22,929 bases of DNA, taken from contig CAZLVB010000011.1 in NCBI GenBank assembly GCA_964562855.1, forward strand, positions 1 through 22,929, read 5' to 3'. This DNA is from 2-12-FULL-41-17 sp964562855. GTDB lineage: Bacteria > Patescibacteriota > Microgenomatia > Curtissbacterales > GWA2-41-24. Below are positions 12,976 to 20,046 of this stretch, in pieces. The notes under the pieces are model-generated. The model did not search any database, was not told the DNA's origin, and worked only from the letters and a program-made list of their open reading frames with translations. The position numbers and the translations under genes are program-made. How positions within the stretch are numbered: position 1 is the first letter of the stretch; each line of letters opens with the position of its first letter.

Positions 12976-13899
12976 ATGAATGATTTTTTAGTTAAACAAA
13001 TTGCTCAAATAGACGAAAAAATAACCGAAGCCAAAAAGCTTTTGGGTGATCCCTCTATGGAAACCTTGGCAAAAGAGGAAATAGCCGGTCTTGAAAAGCA
13101 AAAGGCGGATTTGCTGCAGTCAGTGAACCGTGAACCATCAACTGTTAACTATGACAGCTCTGCTGTCATCTTGGAAATCCGTGCGGCCGCCGGTGGTGAC
13201 GAAGCCGGACTTTTCGCTGCCGATCTGCTCAGGATGTATCAAAAGTACGCTGCGGGGAACAATTGGAAATTTGAGGAACTCGACAGAACCGAAGGCGGCC
13301 TGGGCAATATCAAGACAGTAGTGGTCAAAATCAGCGGCAAAAGCGCATACGACAAACTGCAGTTCGAATCCGGCGTCCATAGAGTGCAAAGAATTCCCAA
13401 AACCGAAAGTTCCGGCCGAATCCACACCTCAACTGCCACCGTCGCCGTTTTGGCAGAAGTGCCGTCTGCCGAGGTAGCTATCAATCCCGGCGATATAGAA
13501 TTTGAAGCTTTTCGTTCCGGCGGTCATGGCGGACAAAATGTTAATAAGGTCTCTACCGCAGTCAGGATAAAACACATACCAACGGGTATTGTCGTAAAAT
13601 CACAAACAGAGCGCAGTCAAGCCCAAAATCGCGAAATCGCTATGCAAATTTTAAGGTCCAAAATTTATCAGTTAGAAGAGGAAAAACGGAGTGCTCAAGT
13701 CGGTAACCTTCGACAAGCTCAGGTCGGAGCCGGCGACCGCAGCGAAAAAATCCGCACTTACAATTTTCCGCAAAATCGTATTACAGACCATCGGATCAAT
13801 AAATCGTGGCATAATCTGGAAAACATCATGGAAGGAAATCTCGATCCTATTATTAATCCCCTGAAAGATTTCGCGAGCCCGACAAATATCGCAGCATGA
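12976..13899 (+). CDS. prfA: Peptide chain release factor 1, short N-terminal domain and repeat insertion
   Basis: 307 residues; typical RF1 is about 355-360. RF1 reads UAA/UAG and triggers peptide release. The stop-recognition motif is PKT (141-143, the PxT motif of RF1) within HRVQRIPKTESSGRIHTS. The GGQ motif is at 185-187 (SGGHGGQNVNKV), and the C-terminal FPQNRITDHRI is normal. Domain 1 is about half length; only two short helices (1-48) precede EIRAAAGGDEAGLF. A 7-nt periodic stretch encodes the linker SVNREPSTVNYDSS. Around residues 240-251 the sequence reads AQVG-NLRQ-AQVG, an 8-residue duplication made by a palindromic repeat. It lies downstream of rpmE. No prmC follows; a fragment of a second RF1 does. 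Confidence 0.95.
   Translation: MNDFLVKQIAQIDEKITEAKKLLGDPSMETLAKEEIAGLEKQKADLLQSVNREPSTVNYDSSAVILEIRAAAGGDEAGLFAADLLRMYQKYAAGNNWKFEELDRTEGGLGNIKTVVVKISGKSAYDKLQFESGVHRVQRIPKTESSGRIHTSTATVAVLAEVPSAEVAINPGDIEFEAFRSGGHGGQNVNKVSTAVRIKHIPTGIVVKSQTERSQAQNREIAMQILRSKIYQLEEEKRSAQVGNLRQAQVGAGDRSEKIRTYNFPQNRITDHRINKSWHNLENIMEGNLDPIINPLKDFASPTNIAA
13693..13727. repeat. Palindromic repeat inserted in prfA with flanking direct repeats
   Basis: CCTTCGACAAGCTCAGG (13707-13723) is an imperfect palindrome with a GA/GA mismatch. It is bracketed by GCTCAAGTCGG (13693-13703) and GCTCAGGTCGG (13717-13727), offset by exactly 24 nt. That gives eight added codons and no frame change. Confidence 0.75.
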
Positions 13900-14093
13900 G
13901 ACATGTTCGAATAGAACTGACCTGCCCGCAATGCTTCGCGAAGCGATGCAGGCGGGAAAGTCGAATGCTAAGATATGGCGGGCCGCAAGATCGCGTAACC
14001 GACCATAGAATCGTCAAATCCTGGGGAAATATCGCAGGCATTATGGATGGAAATTTAGAAAAAATTATAAGCACCCCAGACAAGACCCCTTAA
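13896..14093 (+). pseudogene. Fragment of a second RF1 C-terminus
   Basis: A 65-codon frame begins on an ATG overlapping the prfA stop (ATGA). Residues 25-59 (13968-14072, GGPQDRVTDHRIVKSWGN, then IAGIMDGNLEKIIS) parallel the end of the intact RF1 (FPQNRITDHRINKSWHN, then LENIMEGNLDPIIN). The DNA is similar but clearly diverged, so this is not a fresh tandem copy. Upstream of it lies a palindromic repeat (13924-13956) that encodes Cys- and Arg-rich nonsense. The best reading is a remnant of an older or foreign prfA 3' end. A small expressed protein is possible but unlikely. Confidence 0.75.
13924..13956. repeat. GC-rich palindromic repeat
   Basis: CCCGC (13924-13928) pairs with GCGGG around an inner perfect palindrome GCTTCGCGAAGC (13933-13944). 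It sits inside the RF1 fragment. Composition is much richer in G+C than its surroundings. Confidence 0.65.
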
Positions 14094-14104
14094 TCATTCT
14101 CTTG

Positions 14105-14110
14105 TATAAT
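14105..14110 (+). promoter_or_regulatory. -10 box giving a leaderless dedA mRNA
   Basis: Perfect TATAAT, 6 nt before the GTG at 14117. With normal -10 to start spacing, the first transcribed base is the G of GTG. This decides the start codon: the frame could extend further upstream, but it would then run through the promoter. Confidence 0.65.
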
Positions 14111-14116
14111 TCTTAC

Positions 14117-14605
14117 GTGATTGATCTTGTCGAGAGATTTTCTTATGTAGGGCTCTTTATAATTTTATTAATTGAGGAGGCTGGCATACCCTTACCCATT
14201 CCGGGTGACATTTTTATTGCGGCCCAATCCGCCCTCCCAAACTCCAATTATTTTTTACTCGTCACAACAGTTGTTGCAGCAACATTAATTGGTTCCACGA
14301 TTCTTTTTACTTTGTCCAAAAAAATCGGCCACCCCTTACTTTTAAAATTCGGCCCAAAGATTAAAATAACTCCGCAAAAGGTCAAAAGAGTCGAAAAGTG
14401 GTTTGAAAAATACGGCGGCCTGGCAATCGTAATCGGCAGACTTATTCCCGGTTTTCGCACAATTACCCCTTTTGCTGCAGGCCTTTTCGGCGTCAGTTAC
14501 AAAACCTTCTGGCTTTACACCGTTCTTGCCGCATTCATCTGGGCTAATGCGTACTTTGTGATCGGAAAATTTTTTGGGGATTTAATTGAAAAAGTGATTA
14601 AGTAA
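14117..14605 (+). CDS. DedA/SNARE-associated (VTT domain) membrane protein
   Basis: 162 residues from the GTG at 14117 (MIDLVERFSYVGLF). DedA-family marks are LLIEEAGIPLPIPGDIF (acidic residues plus the PxPG motif), a re-entrant region, and the FEKYGGLAIVIGRLIPGFRTITPFAAG block with the conserved Arg and Gly-Arg-x-x-P pattern. These inner-membrane proteins help recycle lipid carriers such as undecaprenyl phosphate or scramble phospholipids, depending on the member. About four to five membrane segments are seen. The gene is convergent with htrA; only 2 nt separate the stops. Confidence 0.88.
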   Translation: MIDLVERFSYVGLFIILLIEEAGIPLPIPGDIFIAAQSALPNSNYFLLVTTVVAATLIGSTILFTLSKKIGHPLLLKFGPKIKITPQKVKRVEKWFEKYGGLAIVIGRLIPGFRTITPFAAGLFGVSYKTFWLYTVLAAFIWANAYFVIGKFFGDLIEKVIK

Positions 14606-14607
14606 CC

Positions 14608-15720
14608 CTATTCTTGTGGTGCTTCTTTTAGGGTGGCAGTTAGGTCGAGCGTTTGCCCGTCACGAAAGAGGCGCACTTTCAGGGAATCCCCAACTTTCTT
14701 CGTTCTAATAATCGAAGCCAGCGTATTTTCCTCCGTTAATTTTTGACCATCAAGATGTGTGATAATATCTGCGACTTTTATACCCGCATCTTCTGCAGCA
14801 GAGTCGCGAACAACTTCACGCACATATTCCCCTTCCGGAACTTCGTTCAAAAGCGCAGTATCACGTGATATATGGTTGTATCTAATGCCCAAAAGCGGCC
14901 TAACAATCTTGCCGCCGGATCTTTTAAAGTCATCAATTAACTGCTTAGCGATATTAATCTTGATGGCAAAACCAATATTTTCGGCCGAGGCGACAGCTGA
15001 ATTTATGCCAATCACTTGTCCGGAAGAATTCACTAAAGGCCCGCCAGAATTACCCGGATTAATGGCGGCGTCTGTCTGAATTAAATCCTCAAGTCTTTCG
15101 GCAATCCCAGTCGAAGGATCAATTGGGCTTACCCCTCTTCCAAGACCGGAAACCACACCAGTTGTTACAGTGTTTTCGAATCGACCCAGGGCATTGCCAA
15201 TGGCAATTACTTTTTGCCCTACCTTTAAAATATCGCTGTCTCCCAGCTCAACCGTTTTTAGGTCTGACGCGTCGACTTTTAAAAGAGCCAGATCATTGAA
15301 TGGGTCTCTGTGGATCTCTTTGACATCAAACTTTTTTTCGCTGCCATCGGAATTCTTGATTATGGCGATATACCTTTCTCCGTCAAATGATACAACATGC
15401 TTATTTGTCAAAATTAATCCGTTGGACTCAACCACAAAGCCTGTACCGATTCCCGACTGTTTTTCGCCAGGCTGCCCGAATCCAAAGGGGTCAAAAAGTT
15501 GCCGATTTTCTACGGCGATAGAAACAACCGCAGGAGAAACTTTTTCAACGACATCAATTACGACCGATTCTTCCTCAACTAAATTCTGCTTCTGAACCAC
15601 TTTATCCTGGCCAATTTGGCCGGTAATACCCTTGCCCAAAAACCGCAAAGTGGCAACGGTCACTACCACACCTAATGCGAATGTCAAGACAATAACAATG
15701 CCAATGTTTTTAAATTTCAT
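14608..15720 (-). CDS. htrA: HtrA/DegP-family serine protease with one PDZ domain
   Basis: 370 residues. An N-terminal membrane anchor (about 6-27) places the protease outside the membrane. The trypsin-like triad is His108 (TNKHVV), Asp143 (FNDLALLKV) and Ser225 (NPGNSGGPL). One PDZ domain (from about residue 278, RPLLGIRYNHI to the end) follows. Such proteins degrade or chaperone misfolded envelope proteins. The start is the ATG at 15720, forming TGATG with the ctpA stop; the frame extends one codon to a TTG, which is less likely. It is the last gene of the ychF to htrA minus-strand block. Confidence 0.95.
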   Translation of the reverse strand: MKFKNIGIVIVLTFALGVVVTVATLRFLGKGITGQIGQDKVVQKQNLVEEESVVIDVVEKVSPAVVSIAVENRQLFDPFGFGQPGEKQSGIGTGFVVESNGLILTNKHVVSFDGERYIAIIKNSDGSEKKFDVKEIHRDPFNDLALLKVDASDLKTVELGDSDILKVGQKVIAIGNALGRFENTVTTGVVSGLGRGVSPIDPSTGIAERLEDLIQTDAAINPGNSGGPLVNSSGQVIGINSAVASAENIGFAIKINIAKQLIDDFKRSGGKIVRPLLGIRYNHISRDTALLNEVPEGEYVREVVRDSAAEDAGIKVADIITHLDGQKLTEENTLASIIRTKKVGDSLKVRLFRDGQTLDLTATLKEAPQE

Positions 15721-17003
15721 CAAATTAATTCCAGTGCTTTTTCAAGCTGAGGATCTTTTTGCTGCTGTCGGTCGCTTGCGGTAAGTTCAATTGTAACGTC
15801 GGGTGTAATACCGTTGCCGTTTATCGATTTACCGGCCGGTGTAAGCCACTTGGCAACAGTTATATGAAGAGCCGAACCACCGGCAAGCTCTAATGGTTCC
15901 TGGACAGTGCCTTTGCCGAAAGTTTTTTCGCCTACGATTTTTGCACGTTTTGCGTCTTTAATCGCACCTGCAAATATCTCGCTTGCCGAAGCCGATCCTT
16001 CATTAACCAAAACCACAAGTGGCATCTTTAAAAATTTGCCTTCATGGTCGGCTGTCAGGGATGCGATTTTCCCGTCTGCGAATTGTTCCTTAACAATTGT
16101 ACCTTTCGTGAACTCGCTGGCTACATGAATAGATGAATCCAAAAGGCCCCCCGGGTTATTGCGCATATCGACAACCATTCCAAAAACATTTCTTGCTAAT
16201 ATCTCGGAAACTACCATATCCCATTCAGCATTGGTTTTTTCACCAAACCTTGCTACCTTAACAATTGCCACCTCTCCACGGCCGGTACTTCTGTACTCAA
16301 CCTCAACACTCTTGATATTGATCTGTGCTCGCTCAATTTCCGCCTCAAATGGTTCACCAACACCTTCTCTTCCTAAAAGTAGTTTCACTTTAGTCTGCGC
16401 TGGTCCCCGAATTAACTCGACTGCTTCTGGTAGAGTTAAATCGAAAGTGTCACGGTCGTCAATTTTCAAAATTAAATCACGAGCCAATATCCCGGATTTC
16501 GCCGCAGGAGTTCCCGAAATTGGAGCAATTACCACTAAACGCTTATTTTCATTAAACCCGATCTGGATGCCAACCCCTTCATATGAACCGGCAAGTTCAT
16601 CTTGAACCGCCTCATTTTGTTTTGGGTCCAAAAACGCCGTGTATGGATCTCCCAAAGATCTAACCATGCCGGAAATTGCGCCAAAAAGCAGCTTCTGGCC
16701 GTCAATTGCACTTTTGTCGATATATTTTTGGGGTAATGTCTCAAAAACATTCCAGAAAAGTGAGAAGTCAATATTGTGGGTTTGAGGAACGTCTTTGTTG
16801 GAAACGTTTATCCTTGGAGCAAGACCTCGTCTTTCAATTTCAATCTGCTTTTGGCCTAAGACAAAACCCAGAGCGAAGAAAACTACGGCAACAATAGCAA
16901 ACTGTACAAAGAAGTTAAAAATCGGATTCTTATTAACTTTGTAGTTTTCTCTAGCTTCTTCTTGGGGAAGATCCATATTTTTGGACGGTATTTTAGAAGC
17001 CAT
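15720..17003 (-). CDS. ctpA: C-terminal processing peptidase (S41 family)
   Basis: 427 residues. A membrane anchor (about 28-50) is followed by an N-terminal helical region, a PDZ domain (about 135-215, GVGIQIGFNENKRLVVIAP) and the S41 protease domain. The Ser/Lys dyad lies in NEGSASASEIFAGA (336-342 block) and TFGKGTVQ (Lys364). MRNNPGGLLD is the conserved S41 loop. It cleaves C-termini of envelope proteins. Only 3 nt separate it from rpsR upstream, and its stop overlaps the htrA start, so the two proteases are co-expressed with ribosomal genes. Confidence 0.95.
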   Translation of the reverse strand: MASKIPSKNMDLPQEEARENYKVNKNPIFNFFVQFAIVAVVFFALGFVLGQKQIEIERRGLAPRINVSNKDVPQTHNIDFSLFWNVFETLPQKYIDKSAIDGQKLLFGAISGMVRSLGDPYTAFLDPKQNEAVQDELAGSYEGVGIQIGFNENKRLVVIAPISGTPAAKSGILARDLILKIDDRDTFDLTLPEAVELIRGPAQTKVKLLLGREGVGEPFEAEIERAQINIKSVEVEYRSTGRGEVAIVKVARFGEKTNAEWDMVVSEILARNVFGMVVDMRNNPGGLLDSSIHVASEFTKGTIVKEQFADGKIASLTADHEGKFLKMPLVVLVNEGSASASEIFAGAIKDAKRAKIVGEKTFGKGTVQEPLELAGGSALHITVAKWLTPAGKSINGNGITPDVTIELTASDRQQQKDPQLEKALELI

Positions 17004-17006
17004 AAA

Positions 17007-17234
17007 CTAAGATTGAACAAACGACAAAAGAGCAACCATCCTCGCCCTCTTAATGCTTTTAGTTATCTGCCTCTGATGGCTGGCGCAAATTCCACTTCTG
17101 GCCCTGCCTAAAATTTTGCCTCTTTCGGAAACGAATTTTTTCAAAAGTGCGATATCTTTGTAGTCCACAAAAACATCCTGAGCACATAATGGGCAACGTT
17201 TTGCACGAGCTAAATTTCTCTTTTGTCTGGCCAT
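17007..17234 (-). CDS. rpsR: Ribosomal protein bS18, zinc form
   Basis: 75 residues. The core VDYKDIALLKKFVSERGKILGR and HQRQITKSIKRARMVALLSF is typical of bS18. Cys14, Cys17, Cys50 and His53 (RCPLC, GICASH) suggest a zinc-binding C+ paralogue. It follows ssb by 2 nt in the classic rpsF-ssb-rpsR order. Confidence 0.96.
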   Translation of the reverse strand: MARQKRNLARAKRCPLCAQDVFVDYKDIALLKKFVSERGKILGRARSGICASHQRQITKSIKRARMVALLSFVQS

Positions 17235-17236
17235 GG

Positions 17237-17770
17237 TTAAAAGGGCAAATCCTCAAGATCTACTTTTTCACTAGTTGCCTGATTTTGAGTTTCTTCCTCC
17301 TTTGAAGATTTACTGCCTTTCGCGGGAGTCCTTTTGGCAGGCTCTTTCTTCGCTTCTGCGGATTCCTCTTTAGCAACCTTGCCTCCAGGGTCTGCATCCA
17401 CATTTATACCATGTTCTTCCTCCAGGCTTTTCCTCGAATCAAGGATCCTCATGTCGTCGATGACAACTTCTGTAGTTTGACGGTTTTGTCCGTCTGGCGT
17501 TTCCCAAGACCTTGTCTGCAGCCTACCCTCTACGTATACTTTTCGCCCTTTGGTTAAAAGTTGGGAACAAAGCTCTGCCAGTTTATTCCAGGACACGATT
17601 TTTATAAATTCTGCCTCTTCTTTTTTTGTTCCGTCACTAGCTACATAGACCCTGTTTGTAGCCAAACCAAAAGAACAGACTGCCGCACCAGACGGGGTGT
17701 ATCTTAGCTCCGGATCACGCGTCAGATTGCCTATTAATAAAACCTTGTTCAGGGACGCCCGACTCGCCAT
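17237..17770 (-). CDS. ssb: Single-stranded DNA-binding protein
   Basis: 177 residues. An OB fold (1-110) with NKVLLIGNLTRDPELRYTPSG, FIKIVSWNKLAELC and KGRKVYVEGRLQTRSW is followed by a long, charged, disordered tail and the acidic tip VDLEDLPF, which recruits partner proteins. It binds ssDNA during replication and repair. It lies between rpsF and rpsR. The 84-nt spacer upstream is AT-rich and repeat-like, resembling the one before dnaB. Confidence 0.96.
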   Translation of the reverse strand: MASRASLNKVLLIGNLTRDPELRYTPSGAAVCSFGLATNRVYVASDGTKKEEAEFIKIVSWNKLAELCSQLLTKGRKVYVEGRLQTRSWETPDGQNRQTTEVVIDDMRILDSRKSLEEEHGINVDADPGGKVAKEESAEAKKEPAKRTPAKGSKSSKEEETQNQATSEKVDLEDLPF

Positions 17771-17854
17771 GTTTATAAATTTCTAATTGGCCTAAGTGCT
17801 CTAATTGATCTAAATAATTTAGAAATTAGATAATTAGAATAATTAGATTAATTT
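17771..17854. repeat. AT-rich periodic repeat upstream of ssb
   Basis: It contains CCTAAGTGCTCTAATT, GATCTAAATAATT and TTAGAAATTAGA runs that parallel strings in the spacer before dnaB (7201-7323). No gene is present. Confidence 0.6.
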
Positions 17855-18376
17855 TTATCCTTTCTTCTTCCCTTTTGTACCTTTCCGCTCTTTAGGGCGA
17901 GACTCGCCTTTGGCGGTCGTACCTTTCGTACCTTTTTCTTTTGTTACTTTCGCTTTTCGATCTTTCGAAGGTAGGCTCTCTTCAACCTTCTTCTCTTCAA
18001 CCTTCTTTTCCTTGCTGCTTACAGTTTTAACTGTAACCTTAGAAAGCTCTTTCGGTTTCTCGCCGGCATCTTTTATCTCCGTAATTTTAGATACAGTCGA
18101 GGGCTTTGCCTTGATAATAAGATACCTTAAGACCGCTTCTTGCTCAAGTCTCAATTTTTTGTTGATTACCCCGACTACTTCGCCTCCCGCTTCAAAATTC
18201 AAAAGCACATATTCGCCTTCATTTTGCTTGGCTATTGGATAAGCAAGATTTTTCTTGCCCAGTTTACTGATTTTTATAGCGGTTGCATTGGCATCCTTAA
18301 GGCTCTTTTCAACACGTGAGATAGCCGGATCAACATCCCCCGTTGAATTTACAACTAACATTAACTCGTAATTCAC
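17855..18376 (-). CDS. rpsF: Ribosomal protein bS6 with long basic C-terminal tail
   Basis: 173 residues; usual bS6 is about 95-135. The ferredoxin-like core spans about residues 1-95 (NYELMLVVNSTGDVDPAI, KKNLAYPIAKQNEGEYVLLNF, LRYLIIKA). After it comes about 75 residues of Lys, Glu, Thr and Gly, including a KKVEEK duplication and repeats such as KGTKG. The start is GTG at 18376. A TATGAT at 18386-18391 overlaps the end of ychF and may give a second, nearly leaderless transcript. First of the rpsF-ssb-rpsR trio. Confidence 0.94.
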   Translation of the reverse strand: MNYELMLVVNSTGDVDPAISRVEKSLKDANATAIKISKLGKKNLAYPIAKQNEGEYVLLNFEAGGEVVGVINKKLRLEQEAVLRYLIIKAKPSTVSKITEIKDAGEKPKELSKVTVKTVSSKEKKVEEKKVEESLPSKDRKAKVTKEKGTKGTTAKGESRPKERKGTKGKKKG

Positions 18377-18391
18377 AGTTTTCCGATCATA

Positions 18392-19480
18392 TCAAATGCT
18401 GAATTTAAATTCCACTACCATATTCTCCGGCATAACTTCGCTTTTACCGATTGTTTTGACCAATCCTTGCGATTTTGCCGCCAGCCAACCGCCCACTTCA
18501 ACAAACTTTTGCCAGTTGCAAACATCAGCTGCGATAAAACCTCTCTCGAAATCACCGTGAATAGTTCCGGCTGCATCAGGCGCAAGGGTTCCCCTTTTTA
18601 TAGTCCATGCCCGCACCTCTTTTTCTCCGGCAGTCAGAAATGATGTCAAGCCCAAAATTTCATAACCCTTTTTAATAAGTCTCTCTAGTCCGCTTTCGAC
18701 CAGACCCAGTTCTTTCAAATAATCTTTTTGCTCAGCCTCCTCAAGTCCAGCCAGCTCCTCCTCAAGTTTCGCGCAAATCCTCAAAGCTCCCTTTAGGGGT
18801 CCGACCCCAATTTGCGGTTCAACCCCTAAACCGGCTTCGTCACTGTTTACGACCACAATTGTTTTTTTTGAAGAAAGCAGTTGTAAATCGGAAATCAGAT
18901 CTAGGTCTTTGACATCCAAATTTTCTTCCAGCCACTTGCCTTGTTCAACTAATTTCTTGGCTTTTTCTAAAACTTCAATCGCTTTTCTTTTCGGATCGTT
19001 TGGAGTCGTTATTTTAAGTTCGCGCGACATACTCTCAATTCTTTTTTCCAAAGTTTCCAAATCCTTTAGGAGCAACTCGCTTTTTAAGACCTCCAAGTCC
19101 GATTTCGGGTCCAAACCTGTTTGGATAATATCGGCATTTTGAAAATCGCGAAGGACAAAAACAATAGCATCAACCTCTCTAATATGCGAAAGAAACTGGT
19201 TACCCAAACCTTCCCCTTTATGTGCACCTTTGACCAAGCCCGCAATGTCAACAAACTTAACAACAGCCGGAACAATTGGGGGTCGTCTACCTGATTCCTT
19301 TTCAATAGTATCAGCAAGTTTTTCGAGCCTTTCGTCTGGAACCTCCACTACTCCAACATTCGGCTCAATTGTAGTGAAGGGATAATTGGCACTTTGGGCA
19401 ACTTGCTTTTTTAATAAAGCGTTAAATAGGGTTGATTTCCCAACATTTGGTAAACCAACTATCCCACAAACTAAAGCCAT
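18392..19480 (-). CDS. ychF: YchF/Ola1-type P-loop ATPase with repeat-encoded insertion
   Basis: 362 residues. G1 GLPNVGKST (9-17), DIAGLVKGAHKGEGLGNQFL (switch II/G3), a G4-like VVNSDE instead of NKxD (a YchF feature linked to ATP preference), and the C-terminal TGS domain with TAGEKEVRAWTIKRG, AAGTIHGDFERGFI. YchF binds ribosomes and acts in stress responses and translation quality control. Residues about 217-231 (GLGVEPQIGVGPLKG) sit between the G4 strand and the ICAKLEEEL block, where other YchF proteins have only a short loop. They are encoded by the palindromic element at 18792-18830. A -10 box 6 nt upstream predicts a leaderless mRNA. Confidence 0.95.
   Translation of the reverse strand: MALVCGIVGLPNVGKSTLFNALLKKQVAQSANYPFTTIEPNVGVVEVPDERLEKLADTIEKESGRRPPIVPAVVKFVDIAGLVKGAHKGEGLGNQFLSHIREVDAIVFVLRDFQNADIIQTGLDPKSDLEVLKSELLLKDLETLEKRIESMSRELKITTPNDPKRKAIEVLEKAKKLVEQGKWLEENLDVKDLDLISDLQLLSSKKTIVVVNSDEAGLGVEPQIGVGPLKGALRICAKLEEELAGLEEAEQKDYLKELGLVESGLERLIKKGYEILGLTSFLTAGEKEVRAWTIKRGTLAPDAAGTIHGDFERGFIAADVCNWQKFVEVGGWLAAKSQGLVKTIGKSEVMPENMVVEFKFSI
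18792..18830. repeat. In-frame palindromic element inside ychF
   Basis: Outer TTTAGGGG (18792-18799) pairs with CCCCTAAA (18823-18830), and GGGGTCCGACCCC forms an inner hairpin. Its reverse complement aligns with 916-953 in rluD, differing at a few central positions and by 2 nt. Both genes stay in frame. Confidence 0.8.
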
Positions 19481-19486
19481 GGCTGG

Positions 19487-19492
19487 ATTATA
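19487..19492 (-). promoter_or_regulatory. -10 box of ychF
   Basis: Perfect TATAAT on the minus strand with 6 nt (CCAGCC) before the ATG at 19480, so the transcript probably begins at or next to the A of ATG. The -35 is weak. Confidence 0.6.
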
Positions 19493-19514
19493 GCAATTTT
19501 AACGAAATTTGAAG

Positions 19515-20045
19515 TTACAGATTTCTATCTTCACAATTTTGAACAGTTGGCATTGGTATCACCACTCGAGCTTGATTTTCAAAAGAACTCCATACCCAAT
19601 AACCATTTTCAGCATTTAACTTAGAAAAAAGTATTAATTCTGTATTATCTAAACATACAATGTATTGATAATTACCAGAAAGTGTTTGGTTGATCTGTCC
19701 CAGCGCTGAAGGATATTTTCCATTACCTGGCGTCGTGTAAAAAGCTTGAAGTTCAGTCGCCAACTGCCCTACATCGCTTTTTATGTTCTGATCTTGCTCC
19801 TGTTTTTTTATCTTTTCAACATCCTCCGATGGCAAATATTTCTTAAGATTTTTTTCATTTTCTTCACGAAGTGTATCTTCAATCTCCTGACTAGAAAGCC
19901 CTTTATCTTCCAACTCCGATCTCGTTGAAGGTGTTCCAGTACTAAGAGTAAAAGCAGTATATAAATACCCGGAAGCCAAGATCAAAACACCGATCAGGGA
20001 AATAGCTAAAAATAAAATTGGCGATCCAAAACCGGTTTTATTCAT
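19515..20045 (-). CDS. Membrane-anchored protein with pilin-like C-terminal region
   Basis: 176 residues. A membrane segment (about 8-32, SPILFLAISLIGVLILASGYLY) is followed by a charged coiled-coil-like stretch (43-80). Residues 85-110 (KSDVGQLATELQAFYTTPGN, GKYPSALGQI) resemble the region of type IV pilins and type II pseudopilins where an alpha helix leads to the YP motif. There is no prepilin peptidase site at the N-terminus (no short basic leader then GF[T/S]LxE), so it is not a canonical pilin. Two Cys near the C-terminus could form a disulfide. It is 1 nt downstream of the next gene, so the two are cotranscribed. Confidence 0.5.
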   Translation of the reverse strand: MNKTGFGSPILFLAISLIGVLILASGYLYTAFTLSTGTPSTRSELEDKGLSSQEIEDTLREENEKNLKKYLPSEDVEKIKKQEQDQNIKSDVGQLATELQAFYTTPGNGKYPSALGQINQTLSGNYQYIVCLDNTELILFSKLNAENGYWVWSSFENQARVVIPMPTVQNCEDRNL

Positions 20046-20046
20046 T

